A DNA stretch of 64,000 bases. Origin: Actinokineospora iranica (lineage in GTDB: Bacteria; Actinomycetota; Actinomycetes; Mycobacteriales; Pseudonocardiaceae). The position numbers and the translations under genes are program-made. The first letter of the stretch is position 1. Each line of letters starts with the position of its first letter. A model generated the notes under the pieces. It searched no databases and was not told where the DNA came from. It saw only the letters and a list, made by a program, of their open reading frames with translations. Positions 15,312 through 24,507 of this stretch are shown here, piece after piece. The stretch is from assembly GCF_900101685.1 (NCBI RefSeq), contig NZ_FMZZ01000004.1, positions 1 to 64,000 of the forward strand, given 5' to 3'.

Positions 15312-16547
15312 ATGACGCCCCACGTTCCGGCCTCGTCCGCGCTCTCGGGCGATCCCCGATTCAGCGGTCTCGCCGAAGCCGCACGCGTCCTCCAGCCCAG
15401 GACGGTCGCGCTCCGCAGGCGCCTGCACCGGCAACCCGAACAGGGCCTCGCCGTGCCGAACACGCAGGCCGCCGTGCTCCGCGCGCTCGACGGGCTCGGG
15501 TTGAGCGTGCGCACCGGAACGGCCGTCGGGTCGGTTGTGGCGGTGTTGACGGGCGCCCGGCCGGGGCCGACAGTCCTGCTGCGCGGCGACATGGACGCGC
15601 TGCCGCTGCAAGAGGACACCGGTCTGCCGTACGCGTCCGAGATCCCTGGGTCGATGCACGCGTGCGGGCACGACACGCACGTCGCGATGCTGGCCTCGGC
15701 CGCCAGACTGCTCGCCGGTAGGCGCGAAGACCTCGCGGGCTCCGTGGTGTTCATGTTCCAACCGGGCGAAGAGGGCTACCACGGCGCCAAGCACATGCTC
15801 GACGAAGGCGTGCTAGAGGCGGCCGGTAAGCCGGCGGAGAGCGCGTTCGCCTTGCACATCACCTCCAAGGAGACCACCGGGGTGATCCGGTGCAGGCCGG
15901 GGCCGATCATGGCCAGCGCCGACGCGTTCACCGTGCGGGTGACCGGCCGGGGCGGGCACGCCTCGACGCCTGCTGACGCGGTCGACCCGGTGCCCGCGGC
16001 GGCGGCGATGGTCGGCGCGGTGCAGACCGTGCTCACGCGGCGGATCAGCGTGTTCGAGCCGACCGTGGTCACCGTCGCCCGGATAGCGGCGGGCACCACG
16101 TTCAACGTCATCCCGGAGACCGCCGAGTTGCAGGGCACGCTGCGGTCGCTGTCGGAGTCGTCCCGCGCGACGATGCTCGCCGAGCTGCCGAAGGTGTGCG
16201 AGCACGTCGCCGCCGCCCACGGCTGCTCGGTCGAGTTCATCCCGGAGCCGGGCTACCCGGTCACGGTCAATGACGCCGACGTCGCCGCCCGCGTCCAAGA
16301 CCTCGCGGCGGCGGTGCTCGGCGCCAGGCACTCGCTGGTCATGCCCAACCCGCTCATGGGCGCGGAAGACTTCTCCTACGTGCTGCGACAGGTGCCCGGC
16401 GCGTTGGCCTTCCTCGGCGCGTGCCCGCCAGGGGTGAAGCCAGCGGACGCGGCGCCGAACCACTCGAACCGCGTGCTCTTCGACGAGTCCGCGATGGCGC
16501 ACGGGGTCAGCGCGTACGCCGCGTTCGCCCTCGACGTGCTGCGCTGA
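15312..16547 (+). CDS. M20 family amidohydrolase (hippurate/aminoacyl hydrolase type)
   Basis: The product has 411 residues. It carries the dimetal peptidase motifs in order: RGDMDALPLQE, MHACGHDTHVAML, FQPGEEGYHGAK (general base Glu) and NHSNRVLFDE near the end. The dimerisation domain contains GRGGHASTPADAVDPV. Members hydrolyse N-acyl amino acids, hippurate or auxin conjugates; the substrate cannot be told here. The metal-binding Cys of the amidohydrolase subfamily (MHACGHD) is present. It is divergent from the tadA pair and followed 31 bases later by prephenate dehydrogenase. Confidence 0.92.
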   Translation: MTPHVPASSALSGDPRFSGLAEAARVLQPRTVALRRRLHRQPEQGLAVPNTQAAVLRALDGLGLSVRTGTAVGSVVAVLTGARPGPTVLLRGDMDALPLQEDTGLPYASEIPGSMHACGHDTHVAMLASAARLLAGRREDLAGSVVFMFQPGEEGYHGAKHMLDEGVLEAAGKPAESAFALHITSKETTGVIRCRPGPIMASADAFTVRVTGRGGHASTPADAVDPVPAAAAMVGAVQTVLTRRISVFEPTVVTVARIAAGTTFNVIPETAELQGTLRSLSESSRATMLAELPKVCEHVAAAHGCSVEFIPEPGYPVTVNDADVAARVQDLAAAVLGARHSLVMPNPLMGAEDFSYVLRQVPGALAFLGACPPGVKPADAAPNHSNRVLFDESAMAHGVSAYAAFALDVLR

Positions 16548-16578
16548 TCGGGTGATCGATAGGGCATTATCTGCCGTC

Positions 16579-17550
16579 ATGCGAGCGGTGTGCGTTGTCG
16601 GCCTGGGTCTTATCGGGGGTTCGGTGCTGCGTGCGGCTGCCGCGGCGGGCCGGACGGTGTGGGGCGCGACCACCGCCGACGCCGACGCCGTCACCGCGGC
16701 CGGGTTCGACGTGCTCGACCTGGACAAGGCCCTCAAGCGCGCCCGCAAGGAAGACGCGGTGGTCGTGATCGCGGTGCCGCTGCCCTCGGTCGACGGCGTG
16801 CTGCGCAAGATCGGCGACTTCGCCCCGCGCTGCCTGCTTACCGACGTGGTGAGTGTGAAGGGCCCGGTGGTCGAGGGGGTGGCCCGGTTCGCGCCGGAGA
16901 CGCGTTTCGCCGGTGGCCACCCGATGGCCGGTAAGTCCGCTTCCGGGTGGGCGGCAAGCGAGGCCACGTTGTTCACCGGGGCCGCGTGGGTGGTGACCGC
17001 GGACGAGGACACCGCGCTGGACGCCTGGCGCGAGGTGGCCGAACTGGCGATCGACTGCGGCGCTGGCGTCGTGCCCACCACCACCCAGGAGCACGACGCG
17101 GCGGTGGCCCGGATCTCGCACCTGCCGCACGTGCTGGCCGCCGTGTTGGCCGCGTGCGGCGCTGACGGCGGACCGTTAGCGCTGTCGTTGGCCGCCGGAT
17201 CGTTTACCGACGGCACACGGGTCGCGTCGAGCAGGCCGGAGCTGGTGCTTGCCATGTGCGAGGGAAACCGGGCCGCCCTGCTGGAGGCCGTGGACGACGC
17301 GCTGGGCAAGCTTGGCGCCGCCCGGGGCGCGCTGGCGTCCACCGGCGCGCTGAGCGCGACGATCCGGGCCGGGCACGCCGGTCGCGTGGCCCTCGACGCT
17401 TACCGGGCGGCTGGTCAGGCGCAGGCGATGATCGACCTCACCGCGGGCGACCCGCTGGAGGAGTTGCGGCTCATCGGCGCGCAGGGCGGCCGGATCGTGG
17501 GCTTCGACGGCGACCTCGCGCTCGCGACGCTCCCCGTCTTGCCGGACTGA
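16579..17550 (+). CDS. tyrA: prephenate dehydrogenase
   Basis: The product has 323 residues. The N-terminal Rossmann fold shows GLGLIGGS at residues 7-14. It continues with AVPLPSVDGVL, TDVVSVKGPV and the prephenate-site signature FAGGHPMAGKSASGW, then the helical C-terminal domain (HDAAVARISHLPHVLA). It converts prephenate to 4-hydroxyphenylpyruvate with NAD(P) in tyrosine synthesis. The ATG at 16579 is preferred over the upstream in-frame start because the Rossmann strand begins immediately after it. There is no fused chorismate mutase or ACT domain. Confidence 0.94.
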   Translation: MRAVCVVGLGLIGGSVLRAAAAAGRTVWGATTADADAVTAAGFDVLDLDKALKRARKEDAVVVIAVPLPSVDGVLRKIGDFAPRCLLTDVVSVKGPVVEGVARFAPETRFAGGHPMAGKSASGWAASEATLFTGAAWVVTADEDTALDAWREVAELAIDCGAGVVPTTTQEHDAAVARISHLPHVLAAVLAACGADGGPLALSLAAGSFTDGTRVASSRPELVLAMCEGNRAALLEAVDDALGKLGAARGALASTGALSATIRAGHAGRVALDAYRAAGQAQAMIDLTAGDPLEELRLIGAQGGRIVGFDGDLALATLPVLPD

Positions 17551-17607
17551 GGTCTCGGGTCGGCAACGAAGCTGTGATGAAAGTCTCGTCCCGCCTACGT
17601 TGATCCG

Positions 17608-19584
17608 GTGGATCGCCCTGTTCCCCATCAGGCGCCCACCCGACCACACCGGTTCCGCCGGATCGCGATGACCGCGGCGGGGCTGGTGGCGCTCGGCGGG
17701 GCGATCGTCGTGCTGCGCACCCCCGATGAGCCCGGCAGGCACGTGCCCCAGCCCGCGCCGCCGCCGCAGACGGCCGTCCGCGAGTTCGCGGGCGAGGACG
17801 TGGTCATCCCCGGCCCCGGCGCCAAACCCGCCCCGCCCGAGCGGGTCGCCGCGCTGCCCGGATCGCAGCGGCTGCGGCTGCGCTGGGCGCCACCCGCCGG
17901 GGGCGTGGCCGTGGCGGGGTACGAGGTCAAGTGGGGCCGCGCCAGCGCCATGGAGCACGTCCGGCTCGTGGCCGAGCCGGCGGCGCAGCTGAACGCGCTG
18001 ACGGACAACATCCCCTACAGCGTGGAAATCCGGTCGGTCGACTCTTACGGCCAACGCTCGGCGCCCGCGACCGTCACGGCTGTCCCGGCGCAGGCCCCGG
18101 ACGACCTGCCGTGGTCGTTCCAGGACCGGTTCGTCTCCCGGGTCGTGCCCGATCCGGTCGGCTGGCGGTTTTCCAGCACCACCGACTGCGCCCGCGCCAC
18201 TCGCGGCGCGGCCGAGGACGGCGACCGGCTGGTCGTCAGCGGACAGTGCGCCGCCGAGCCGGTCGCCCTGCGCTCCCGGGTCCCGCTGCGGCTGCGTGCG
18301 ACACCGGTGGACGGCGAACTCGGCCGGGTCGTGGTGTCGACCGACCATCCCGGACACGACGGGGAGTTGACGCTAACCTTCGTGCCCGGTCCCGTGGACC
18401 TGATCGGCGGCTCCCCCAGTGGCTCACCGTCGCCCGGTAAGCCGGGGCTCGCGCAAGACGACCCGTCGCTGCCGCCGGGGACCGTGCGAATGCGCGTCGT
18501 CGGGCGAGACGCCGCGGTGCGGGTGCTGGTGGCCCCGGGAACGCCCCGGCTGGGCCGCCCGGTCGCGGTCCAGCCCGTTCCGCGCGCGGAGATCGGCTTC
18601 TCCGTGCGGTGGGAGGTCGTTTTCCGCACCGACGGTATCCGTGTGCTGCGAGACGGCGTGCTGGTGGGCGCGGGCGACGTGGTGCCCGACTGGCGCGCGG
18701 CGACGGCCCTGCTCGGGTTCGTCGGCGGCGGCGTCGGGCTGCACGCGGCCGTCGACCTGGTCGGTTTCGTCGGCGCGCCCACGGTCCGGCCAGTGCTGGT
18801 CGTGCCGCCGAGGATCGATGCGGACCGGGTGGTCGCCGCCCCGGACACCCCGCTGGTGACGCCCGGCGCGGGGGCGCGGGTGGCGGGCGCGACCGGCGGG
18901 CAGCTTCGGGTCACCCTGGTCCCGCAGGCGCCCGGGGCGGACGCGTTCACGGTCGAGGCGGGTGGCCGGGAGTACCCGGCCCGACCCGCGGTGGCGGGCC
19001 AGCCGTTCACCCGAGGTGTGCGCTACCCGATCGTGGCGGACCTGCCGCCGGAGGCACTGGTGTTGGGACCTGACGGTAAGACGCTGCCGGTACGCGTGCG
19101 CGGACCAGTGCTCCGAGAGACAGGCCCGACCAGGGTGATCAGCGCGTCGATGGAGCTGACCGCGCCCGAGGGCGCGGTGTCACCCGCCGCGGGCACCGGT
19201 ATCGAGACGCCACTCCCCCGGGTCAAGCCCGCGCCTGCCCGGCCCAGCGCGGCCTTCTTCGACGTCGCGGCCAAGCCCATCGCCGCGGACACCGAACTGC
19301 CCCGCGGCCGAGTGGTGCTGGAGGTGCGCGCCGACGGCCTGGCAGGCCAACGCCAAAGCGGCAGGCTGGCGGGCATGGCGGGCGTCGAGGTCCGCATCGA
19401 TGGGCAGCGCGTCGCGGGCATCCCGACCGTCGCGGACGGCCCAGGCGTCGGCGGCAGGTGGCGGCTGGCTCTGACGACTAAGGAACTGGCGGCAGGCAGG
19501 CACACCGTCGAGGTGAAGGTGGTCGGGGTGGACCCGGGCACTGCCTTCGCCGTCGCCTACGCGCCGTTCCGGATCGGCGCGTAG
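17608..19584 (+). CDS. membrane-anchored or secreted fibronectin type III protein
   Basis: The product has 658 residues. A basic N-terminus leads to one hydrophobic helix (AMTAAGLVALGGAIVVL, about 20-36), either an uncleaved anchor or a signal. A Pro-rich linker precedes a fibronectin III domain (about 76-160; PPERVAALPGSQRLRLRW...GYEVKWG). The remaining 500 residues are beta-rich and contain a concanavalin-like region (QDRFVSRVVPDPVGWRF...). No catalytic motif is recognised. It is likely an extracellular binding protein. It is separate from tyrA by 57 bases and followed by convergent genes. Confidence 0.75.
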   Translation: MDRPVPHQAPTRPHRFRRIAMTAAGLVALGGAIVVLRTPDEPGRHVPQPAPPPQTAVREFAGEDVVIPGPGAKPAPPERVAALPGSQRLRLRWAPPAGGVAVAGYEVKWGRASAMEHVRLVAEPAAQLNALTDNIPYSVEIRSVDSYGQRSAPATVTAVPAQAPDDLPWSFQDRFVSRVVPDPVGWRFSSTTDCARATRGAAEDGDRLVVSGQCAAEPVALRSRVPLRLRATPVDGELGRVVVSTDHPGHDGELTLTFVPGPVDLIGGSPSGSPSPGKPGLAQDDPSLPPGTVRMRVVGRDAAVRVLVAPGTPRLGRPVAVQPVPRAEIGFSVRWEVVFRTDGIRVLRDGVLVGAGDVVPDWRAATALLGFVGGGVGLHAAVDLVGFVGAPTVRPVLVVPPRIDADRVVAAPDTPLVTPGAGARVAGATGGQLRVTLVPQAPGADAFTVEAGGREYPARPAVAGQPFTRGVRYPIVADLPPEALVLGPDGKTLPVRVRGPVLRETGPTRVISASMELTAPEGAVSPAAGTGIETPLPRVKPAPARPSAAFFDVAAKPIAADTELPRGRVVLEVRADGLAGQRQSGRLAGMAGVEVRIDGQRVAGIPTVADGPGVGGRWRLALTTKELAAGRHTVEVKVVGVDPGTAFAVAYAPFRIGA

Positions 19585-19597
19585 GTCCTGTCCCGAC

Positions 19598-20197
19598 CTA
19601 AACGCGACGAGCCACGCCCGGGTAGTCCACCACGATGCCGTCCGCGTCCACCGTCAGGTCGGCGCTGAACTCGCCCTGGGTGAAAGCGATGACCGAGAGC
19701 TTCTCGTCTGTAGAGACCGTCCGGTAAGTCTGGCGCACCAAGGTCACCTTGAGATCGGGCATGGAGACGAACACGACCGGGATCTCGAACTCGCCGGGTG
19801 TGCGGTGCAGGCCGAGACGGCGGATCGGCAGCGTGTTGAAGGTGACCGCGCCCGCGACGTCGACGGTGACCGACCCGTCGAACTCGTCGCGCTCGGACGT
19901 GTGGCCGTAGTCGACCAGCCAGACGCCGTCCTCGGTGCGGCTCAGCGAGATCTGCCGCTCCTGCTCGGCGGTCGTGGTGCGCAGCAGCAGCCTGCCAGCC
20001 ACCTCGCCCTTGTCGACCGAGGCCTCGAAGGACGCGCTGAACGGCTCGGCCCCGGTGCCGAGGTTCGCCGCGGCGATGAGCCGCCCGGAGGCGCGCAGCC
20101 GGGTGTCGGCGACCAGCAGCCGGACCGACTCCAGGGTGACCGGCTCGGCCCCCTGCCAGGTGACGACGGTGGGTTTGCGCACGGCGGCGGAACTCAC
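19598..20197 (-). CDS. putative glycolipid-binding domain protein
   Basis: The product has 199 residues. The GTG at 20197 overlaps the stop of the preceding antitoxin-like gene (GTGA), so it is translationally coupled. The sequence fits the putative glycolipid-binding family: VTWQGAEPVTLESVRLL near the start, then LRTTTAEQERQISLSRTEDGVWLVDY and NTLPIRRLGLH. It is a beta-barrel-like protein without a signal peptide or membrane segment. The biochemical role is not established for the family. Confidence 0.82.
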   Translation of the reverse strand: MSSAAVRKPTVVTWQGAEPVTLESVRLLVADTRLRASGRLIAAANLGTGAEPFSASFEASVDKGEVAGRLLLRTTTAEQERQISLSRTEDGVWLVDYGHTSERDEFDGSVTVDVAGAVTFNTLPIRRLGLHRTPGEFEIPVVFVSMPDLKVTLVRQTYRTVSTDEKLSVIAFTQGEFSADLTVDADGIVVDYPGVARRV

Positions 20198-20397
20198 GCC
20201 TGGGTGCCCTTGGGGTCGCCGTGCTCGCCGGGGATGAGGTCCTGGATCTTGTCGACCACCAGGTCGACCTGCGCGTCGTGGCCGAACTTGTTCTTGGCGA
20301 ACTCGCCCGCCTTCTCGACGCCCGCCTCGATCTTGTCCCCGTGCTGCTCGAGCAGGCCCTCGGCCTTGTTCCTCAGCTCGTTGAAGTCGATGCCCAT
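20194..20397 (-). CDS. MT0933-like antitoxin family protein
   Basis: This is a 67-residue charged helical protein starting at an ATG with an AAGGAG site. It contains the family core ELRNKAEGLLEQHGDKIEAG followed by VEKAGEFAKNKFGHD. Family members are annotated as antitoxins by analogy with Mycobacterium Rv0909/MT0933. The neighbouring gene here is a glycolipid-binding-type protein rather than a SRPBCC-type toxin, so a toxin-antitoxin role is uncertain. Confidence 0.8.
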   Translation of the reverse strand: MGIDFNELRNKAEGLLEQHGDKIEAGVEKAGEFAKNKFGHDAQVDLVVDKIQDLIPGEHGDPKGTQA

Positions 20398-20502
20398 CGC
20401 TGCTCCTTCGCACTCTGACAGGCCCGGGCGAGGACCCCGTCGAAGGGTACCCAACCGGCGCCGCCGTTCCCAATGCCCAAACTGTCGCGGACGCCAACCT
20501 AC

Positions 20503-22464
20503 TCAGCCCGCGCGGCCGCGCGCCCGCCCACGCTGTCCGCGGCGCCGTTGGCCCAGGTCAGGCCCACGCAGCACGCCGTGCACCGCGACCAGCTCGGCGA
20601 CGACCCGCTCCAACCGCTCGTCGTCGGGCAGCGTGCCGCGCTTGGGCGCACGCTCGCCTCTTACCGCCTTTGCCGCCTCCCGGACAGCGGCGGCAAGAAC
20701 CTTGACGTCGTGTGTCTCGACCGGTGGCGCACCGCGTTCTATGGCTACCGCGACCCCGGTGATCGCGTCGGTGAGCCGCTCCAAGCCGACGATCACCGGC
20801 CACCACGCCGCGGCCTGCCGACCGGCCGGGGAGGGCTCGACCAGGGACTGCTGGAACGCGGTCCGCAGATCCGACAACGCCCGGTAGGCCTGCCTGCGCA
20901 AGGACGACCGTTCATCGGAGCCGCCGGAAAGAGCGTGCTCCAGGTACTCGGCGATGACGTCGAGCGCGTCGGCCAGGTCTTCGCCGACGCGGGGCCGTCG
21001 GCCGCCTGGCCAGAGCAGGTAGCCGAAGACGAGCACGATGGCGCACCCCAGTGCGGTGTCGAGCAGCCGGGCGGTCACCAGGTTCCAGTCGCCAGCGTCG
21101 GCCAGGTCGAGCTGCACGATCACCAGCGGCGTCACGAACGTGCTGAACATGCCGTAGTTGCGCACCTGCCCGACCGGCAGCGCCGCGGCCGCGCAGGTGA
21201 CGAGCAGGACCAGCCCCCAGCCGGGTGGGTCGATGGCGAGCACGCCCGCGCCGAGCAGCACCCCGACAGCGGTGCCCAGCCCGCGCAGCACGGCCCGGCC
21301 GAACACCGAGCCGAAGTCGGGTTTGAGCACGATCGCGACCGTCAGGGCCACCCAGAACGAGTGCTCCAGCGGCAACAGGCGGCCCGCGGCGACCGCGAGG
21401 CCGACGCAGAGCATGAGCCGCAGGGCGAGCGGCCACGTCCGCCCGCCGAACGTGTCACGCCACCCTCTTAGCCGTTCGCGCACGGACGCGCGTTCCCCGG
21501 CGGGGCGGGCGTCGACGTCCGCTTCACCGCGCCGGAACTCGGCGACCGCGCGGAGGCCGGAGTGCAGGAGCGCCAGGGCGCGGGCGTCGGCAGGCGGGTT
21601 CGGCGGCTCGGGCAGTGGCTCACGCGCCCTGATCCGGTCGGCGGCGTCTTCGAGGTAAGCGACGAACTCTTGGGGCACTTTCCGCCGGGCGTTGACCAGT
21701 GCCACGGCCGCCTCTATGACCGGTGTGCTCTCGGTAAGCAGCACGAACAGTCTGCGGTAAGACCGATCGCGCCCCGCCAGCCGCGACCGCGCGTCGAGCA
21801 GAGCGTCGTAAGCGGCGTTAAGAGCGGCCGTGAGGTCGCGTCTGGCGACTCGGGCGGCCGGACTCCCGGACGCGGCAAGCATGACCGCGATCTGGTCGTA
21901 CACGGCGGCCACCGCCGCCCGCTCCAGCGCCGCTCCCCGCACCGGCCACGCCGCGGACGACAGCGCCCACGCGAAGGCCGCCCCGACGACAAAGCACACC
22001 CAGGCCAGCCACGGGTCCGCGACTTGACCGGACCCGAGCACGGCGAACACCAGCAGCTGCAACCCGGCCATCGACGCGTTGCTGCCCGCCGCGCTCACCA
22101 AGGCCGACACGCCCGCGACCAGGACGAGAACCAGCGCGGCCAGCACCCCCTGCTCACCGACCAGATTTCCACAGAGGTAGCCGACCGACCCCGCTACCGC
22201 CGCCCCGCCTGTCCGCTGGGCGCGGTACCGGTATGGACCGTCGGAGTCGGCGAATGTCACGCACAGAGCGCCGATCGACACCAGGACCCCGAGGTCGATG
22301 CGGCCCGCCGCCATCCCCACCGCGATCGGCCCGGCGATCGCGACCGGAGCCCTGATCACCCGCTTCCACGGGACCGGGACCGGCTTCTGCCGCAGCAGCT
22401 GCCGCAGCCAGTGCGGGGCGGCGACCTCGTCCCTGGTGCTCACGGCGACGACGGTAATCCTCAT
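20503..22464 (-). CDS. FUSC family membrane transporter
   Basis: This is a 653-residue integral membrane protein with two hydrophobic blocks, each of about six helices (about 35-175 and 345-490), separated by a soluble helical region. A cytoplasmic C-terminal domain ends in an Arg/Gly-rich tail. This is the fusaric-acid-resistance/aromatic acid exporter-like architecture (FUSC). It likely exports aromatic or amphipathic compounds. The start is uncertain: the ATG at 22464 has GGAG directly adjacent, and a GTG at codon 8 is an alternative. No dedicated regulator is next to it. Confidence 0.85.
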   Translation of the reverse strand: MRITVVAVSTRDEVAAPHWLRQLLRQKPVPVPWKRVIRAPVAIAGPIAVGMAAGRIDLGVLVSIGALCVTFADSDGPYRYRAQRTGGAAVAGSVGYLCGNLVGEQGVLAALVLVLVAGVSALVSAAGSNASMAGLQLLVFAVLGSGQVADPWLAWVCFVVGAAFAWALSSAAWPVRGAALERAAVAAVYDQIAVMLAASGSPAARVARRDLTAALNAAYDALLDARSRLAGRDRSYRRLFVLLTESTPVIEAAVALVNARRKVPQEFVAYLEDAADRIRAREPLPEPPNPPADARALALLHSGLRAVAEFRRGEADVDARPAGERASVRERLRGWRDTFGGRTWPLALRLMLCVGLAVAAGRLLPLEHSFWVALTVAIVLKPDFGSVFGRAVLRGLGTAVGVLLGAGVLAIDPPGWGLVLLVTCAAAALPVGQVRNYGMFSTFVTPLVIVQLDLADAGDWNLVTARLLDTALGCAIVLVFGYLLWPGGRRPRVGEDLADALDVIAEYLEHALSGGSDERSSLRRQAYRALSDLRTAFQQSLVEPSPAGRQAAAWWPVIVGLERLTDAITGVAVAIERGAPPVETHDVKVLAAAVREAAKAVRGERAPKRGTLPDDERLERVVAELVAVHGVLRGPDLGQRRRGQRGRARGRAG

Positions 22465-22493
22465 CTCCGGGTCCGGCTCGGGTCCGGAAAAGA

Positions 22494-22530
22494 CTGATCC
22501 CCCTCCCGGCGTCGCCGGGAGGGGGATCAG
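22494..22530 (-). terminator. terminator of the thioester surface protein gene
   Basis: A 17-bp perfect stem (22494-22510 with 22514-22530) and three-base loop is followed on the minus strand by TCTTTTCC. It begins eleven bases after the stop codon. Confidence 0.9.
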
Positions 22531-22540
22531 TGCGCTCAGG

Positions 22541-23755
22541 TCAGGCCGAGCGACGGTGCCGCAGGTAGAGCAGGGTGCCCGCGCCAGCGGCGAGGAGCAC
22601 GAGGCCGATCAGGCCCGGCAGCAGGATCGACGCGCCGGTGTCCGGCAGGTCGCCGGTCGTGGCCTGGGCCGCCGGGGCGACGGCGGCGGACGACGCCGCG
22701 GGCGCCACCGCGGCGGAGGTGTTCGCCGGGGCGATCGCGGTCTGGGCAGGCGCGACGGTCTTAACGGGCTGCCACTCGGCGTGTCCCTGCGCGGTCAGCT
22801 TCACGGTCTCGGAGTCGGCGACGATCAGCGACTGCGCCTTGTGGTTGGCGTAGTCGTCACCGACGAACAGGCGGCCGATCTCGATGCGCGGGGAGTCCGC
22901 GGTGAGGTCGAACGAGCCTTCACCGGCCTCTGCGTCGGCCGGGACCTTGACGTAGACCTCGGTGCCGTTCTCGATGTCCCCGGCCTGGATCTCGTTGCCC
23001 TTGGCGTCGGTGAGCACAACGCCCTCGGGGAGGTCGGTCCGCAACTCGGTGATCTCACCGTTGGTGGTGACCTCGTACGGGCCGACGAGCTCGCCCGCCT
23101 CGCCGGACTGCTTCTCGGGGCTGATCTTCAGATCGCCGACGGTCTGCTCGCCGATGCCTTTGTTCGCATCCGAGATCAGGTAGTCGTAGAGGGCCAGGAC
23201 ATCCTGGTCGGCGTCTCGGTTTTCCTGGCCGGTCTCGACGTTCGCACCGCGCGCGACGGGCGTGTTGCGGTTGATGTCGTAGCCGTCGCTGAAGTGCCAG
23301 ATCGCGGCCTGGGTGGCGGTGATGGCCTCTTCGACCTCCAGGCCTGCCTCGCCCCAGTTGAGGCCGAGCCCGTTGAGCTCCTCGATCGACTTGTTGGGGA
23401 ATCCGTTGTGCAACACCCAGTTGATCTTGTCGCGGTTGGCGTTGAACGGCGACTTGTCGTCGGGGTAGGCGTCCCAGGGGACCTCGACCATGTCCTGGTC
23501 GTGGCTGGCGTCGACGTTGATCTCGACGCAGTACACCTTGAGCATCTTGCCGTCGGTGAGCTTCAAGTGCAGCAGCGACGCCTGCAGCACGTCCTGCTTG
23601 TTCTCGAAGCGGACGCCGAAGCCCTCGGTCTTCTCGTGCTGCAATCTGCCGCGCGCGGCTTCTTCGGCGGCGGCAGGCAGCGCGGCCACCGACGCCAGCA
23701 CCGCCGCCGCGGCGAGGGTGGCGCCTACGCGCCCGAGCTTCCAACGACTGCCCAT
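22541..23755 (-). CDS. thioester-domain (TQXA) surface protein with LPDTG sorting signal
   Basis: The product has 404 residues. A signal peptide covers residues 1-30 (AAAAVLASVAALPAAA). The thioester domain follows, with Cys76 (KVYCVEINVD) and Gln149 (ITATQAAIW), the pair expected to form an internal Cys-Gln thioester that can bond covalently to host or surface amines. After an Ala/Pro-rich stalk (about 330-368) come LPDTG (370-374), a membrane helix and a basic tail, the sortase anchor. No sortase gene is visible nearby. Family members act as adhesins in Gram-positive bacteria; the partner here is unknown. Confidence 0.93.
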   Translation of the reverse strand: MGSRWKLGRVGATLAAAAVLASVAALPAAAEEAARGRLQHEKTEGFGVRFENKQDVLQASLLHLKLTDGKMLKVYCVEINVDASHDQDMVEVPWDAYPDDKSPFNANRDKINWVLHNGFPNKSIEELNGLGLNWGEAGLEVEEAITATQAAIWHFSDGYDINRNTPVARGANVETGQENRDADQDVLALYDYLISDANKGIGEQTVGDLKISPEKQSGEAGELVGPYEVTTNGEITELRTDLPEGVVLTDAKGNEIQAGDIENGTEVYVKVPADAEAGEGSFDLTADSPRIEIGRLFVGDDYANHKAQSLIVADSETVKLTAQGHAEWQPVKTVAPAQTAIAPANTSAAVAPAASSAAVAPAAQATTGDLPDTGASILLPGLIGLVLLAAGAGTLLYLRHRRSA

Positions 23756-23952
23756 GATTCTCCTTCTGCGTTCCGAACGTCGATCCCCAAGACTTGGACG
23801 CGGCGCGGATTCATCAGCAGATCCGCCGCCCGCCGGGCGGAAAACGATCAGCTCACCCCCGAATGAGCGGATCGAACTGTCCAGCGTGGGCGGACTCTAC
23901 TGACCCCGAGAATGGGGACTTCCGCGGGGGTTCCGCCACATACTGTTGCACT

Positions 23953-24126
23953 GTGAATCGTTCACCTATTAGTGCGAACGCGCTAGAGATCCGTCACCCG
24001 GAAAGACCACAGGCCGCCCGGATAGACGACGGATCCGCCTATCGTTTCGGTGTGCCGGACCGGCAGGACGAGATCGGACCGAACACCGGGGCTATTCCGA
24101 AGCACCAGCCGAACGGGCGGGTTTGA
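23953..24126 (+). CDS. possible 57-residue peptide, GTG start
   Basis: The frame VNRSPISANALEIRHPERPQ... is polar and Pro/Asp-rich and ends at 24126. The GTG lies in a GTGAA-TCG-TTCAC near-palindrome with a TACTGT-like promoter element just upstream, so a leaderless message is conceivable. No ribosome site or known family was seen. Confidence 0.25.
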   Translation: MNRSPISANALEIRHPERPQAARIDDGSAYRFGVPDRQDEIGPNTGAIPKHQPNGRV

Positions 24127-24234
24127 CCGGCCATCCCGGCTTCCGCAGTGCTCAGTGTGATCACAGACCCGTCATCGACGGCACAGTGCGCACGATCGTG
24201 TTCCTCATTCGTGGCAACGCCCGGACCCCAGTGA

Positions 24235-24507
24235 CCCTCCCGATCACCAGCACGTCCGTCCACTGTCGTCCCCGCCCCCGACGAGGCCGTCCAGCAACAG
24301 CACCCGCCCACGAACGGGCGACGCGGCACGGACGACAACCCCCGCCGCCCGCCTGCCCCCTCCACAAACGACAGTCGAGCAGGCGGTGATCAGCCCATCG
24401 TGATCGACGGCAAGAAGGCGGTGACAGCCACCGCCAAGGTGCGGCGGCCAGCCCATCCGCCGCCCGCCACCGTTGAGGAAATCCTGGCCCGCGCCCACAT
24501 CCGTTAG
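24235..24507 (+). pseudogene. 3' remnant of an unidentified gene
   Basis: The frame after a stop at 24232-24234 reads into STNDSRAGGDQPIVIDGKK and ends with PPATVEEILARAHIR at 24505-24507. The C-terminal 45 residues look like genuine protein (charged helix), whereas the 5' part is Pro-rich and has no start. It is probably a frameshifted or truncated gene. No family is recognised. Confidence 0.3.
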
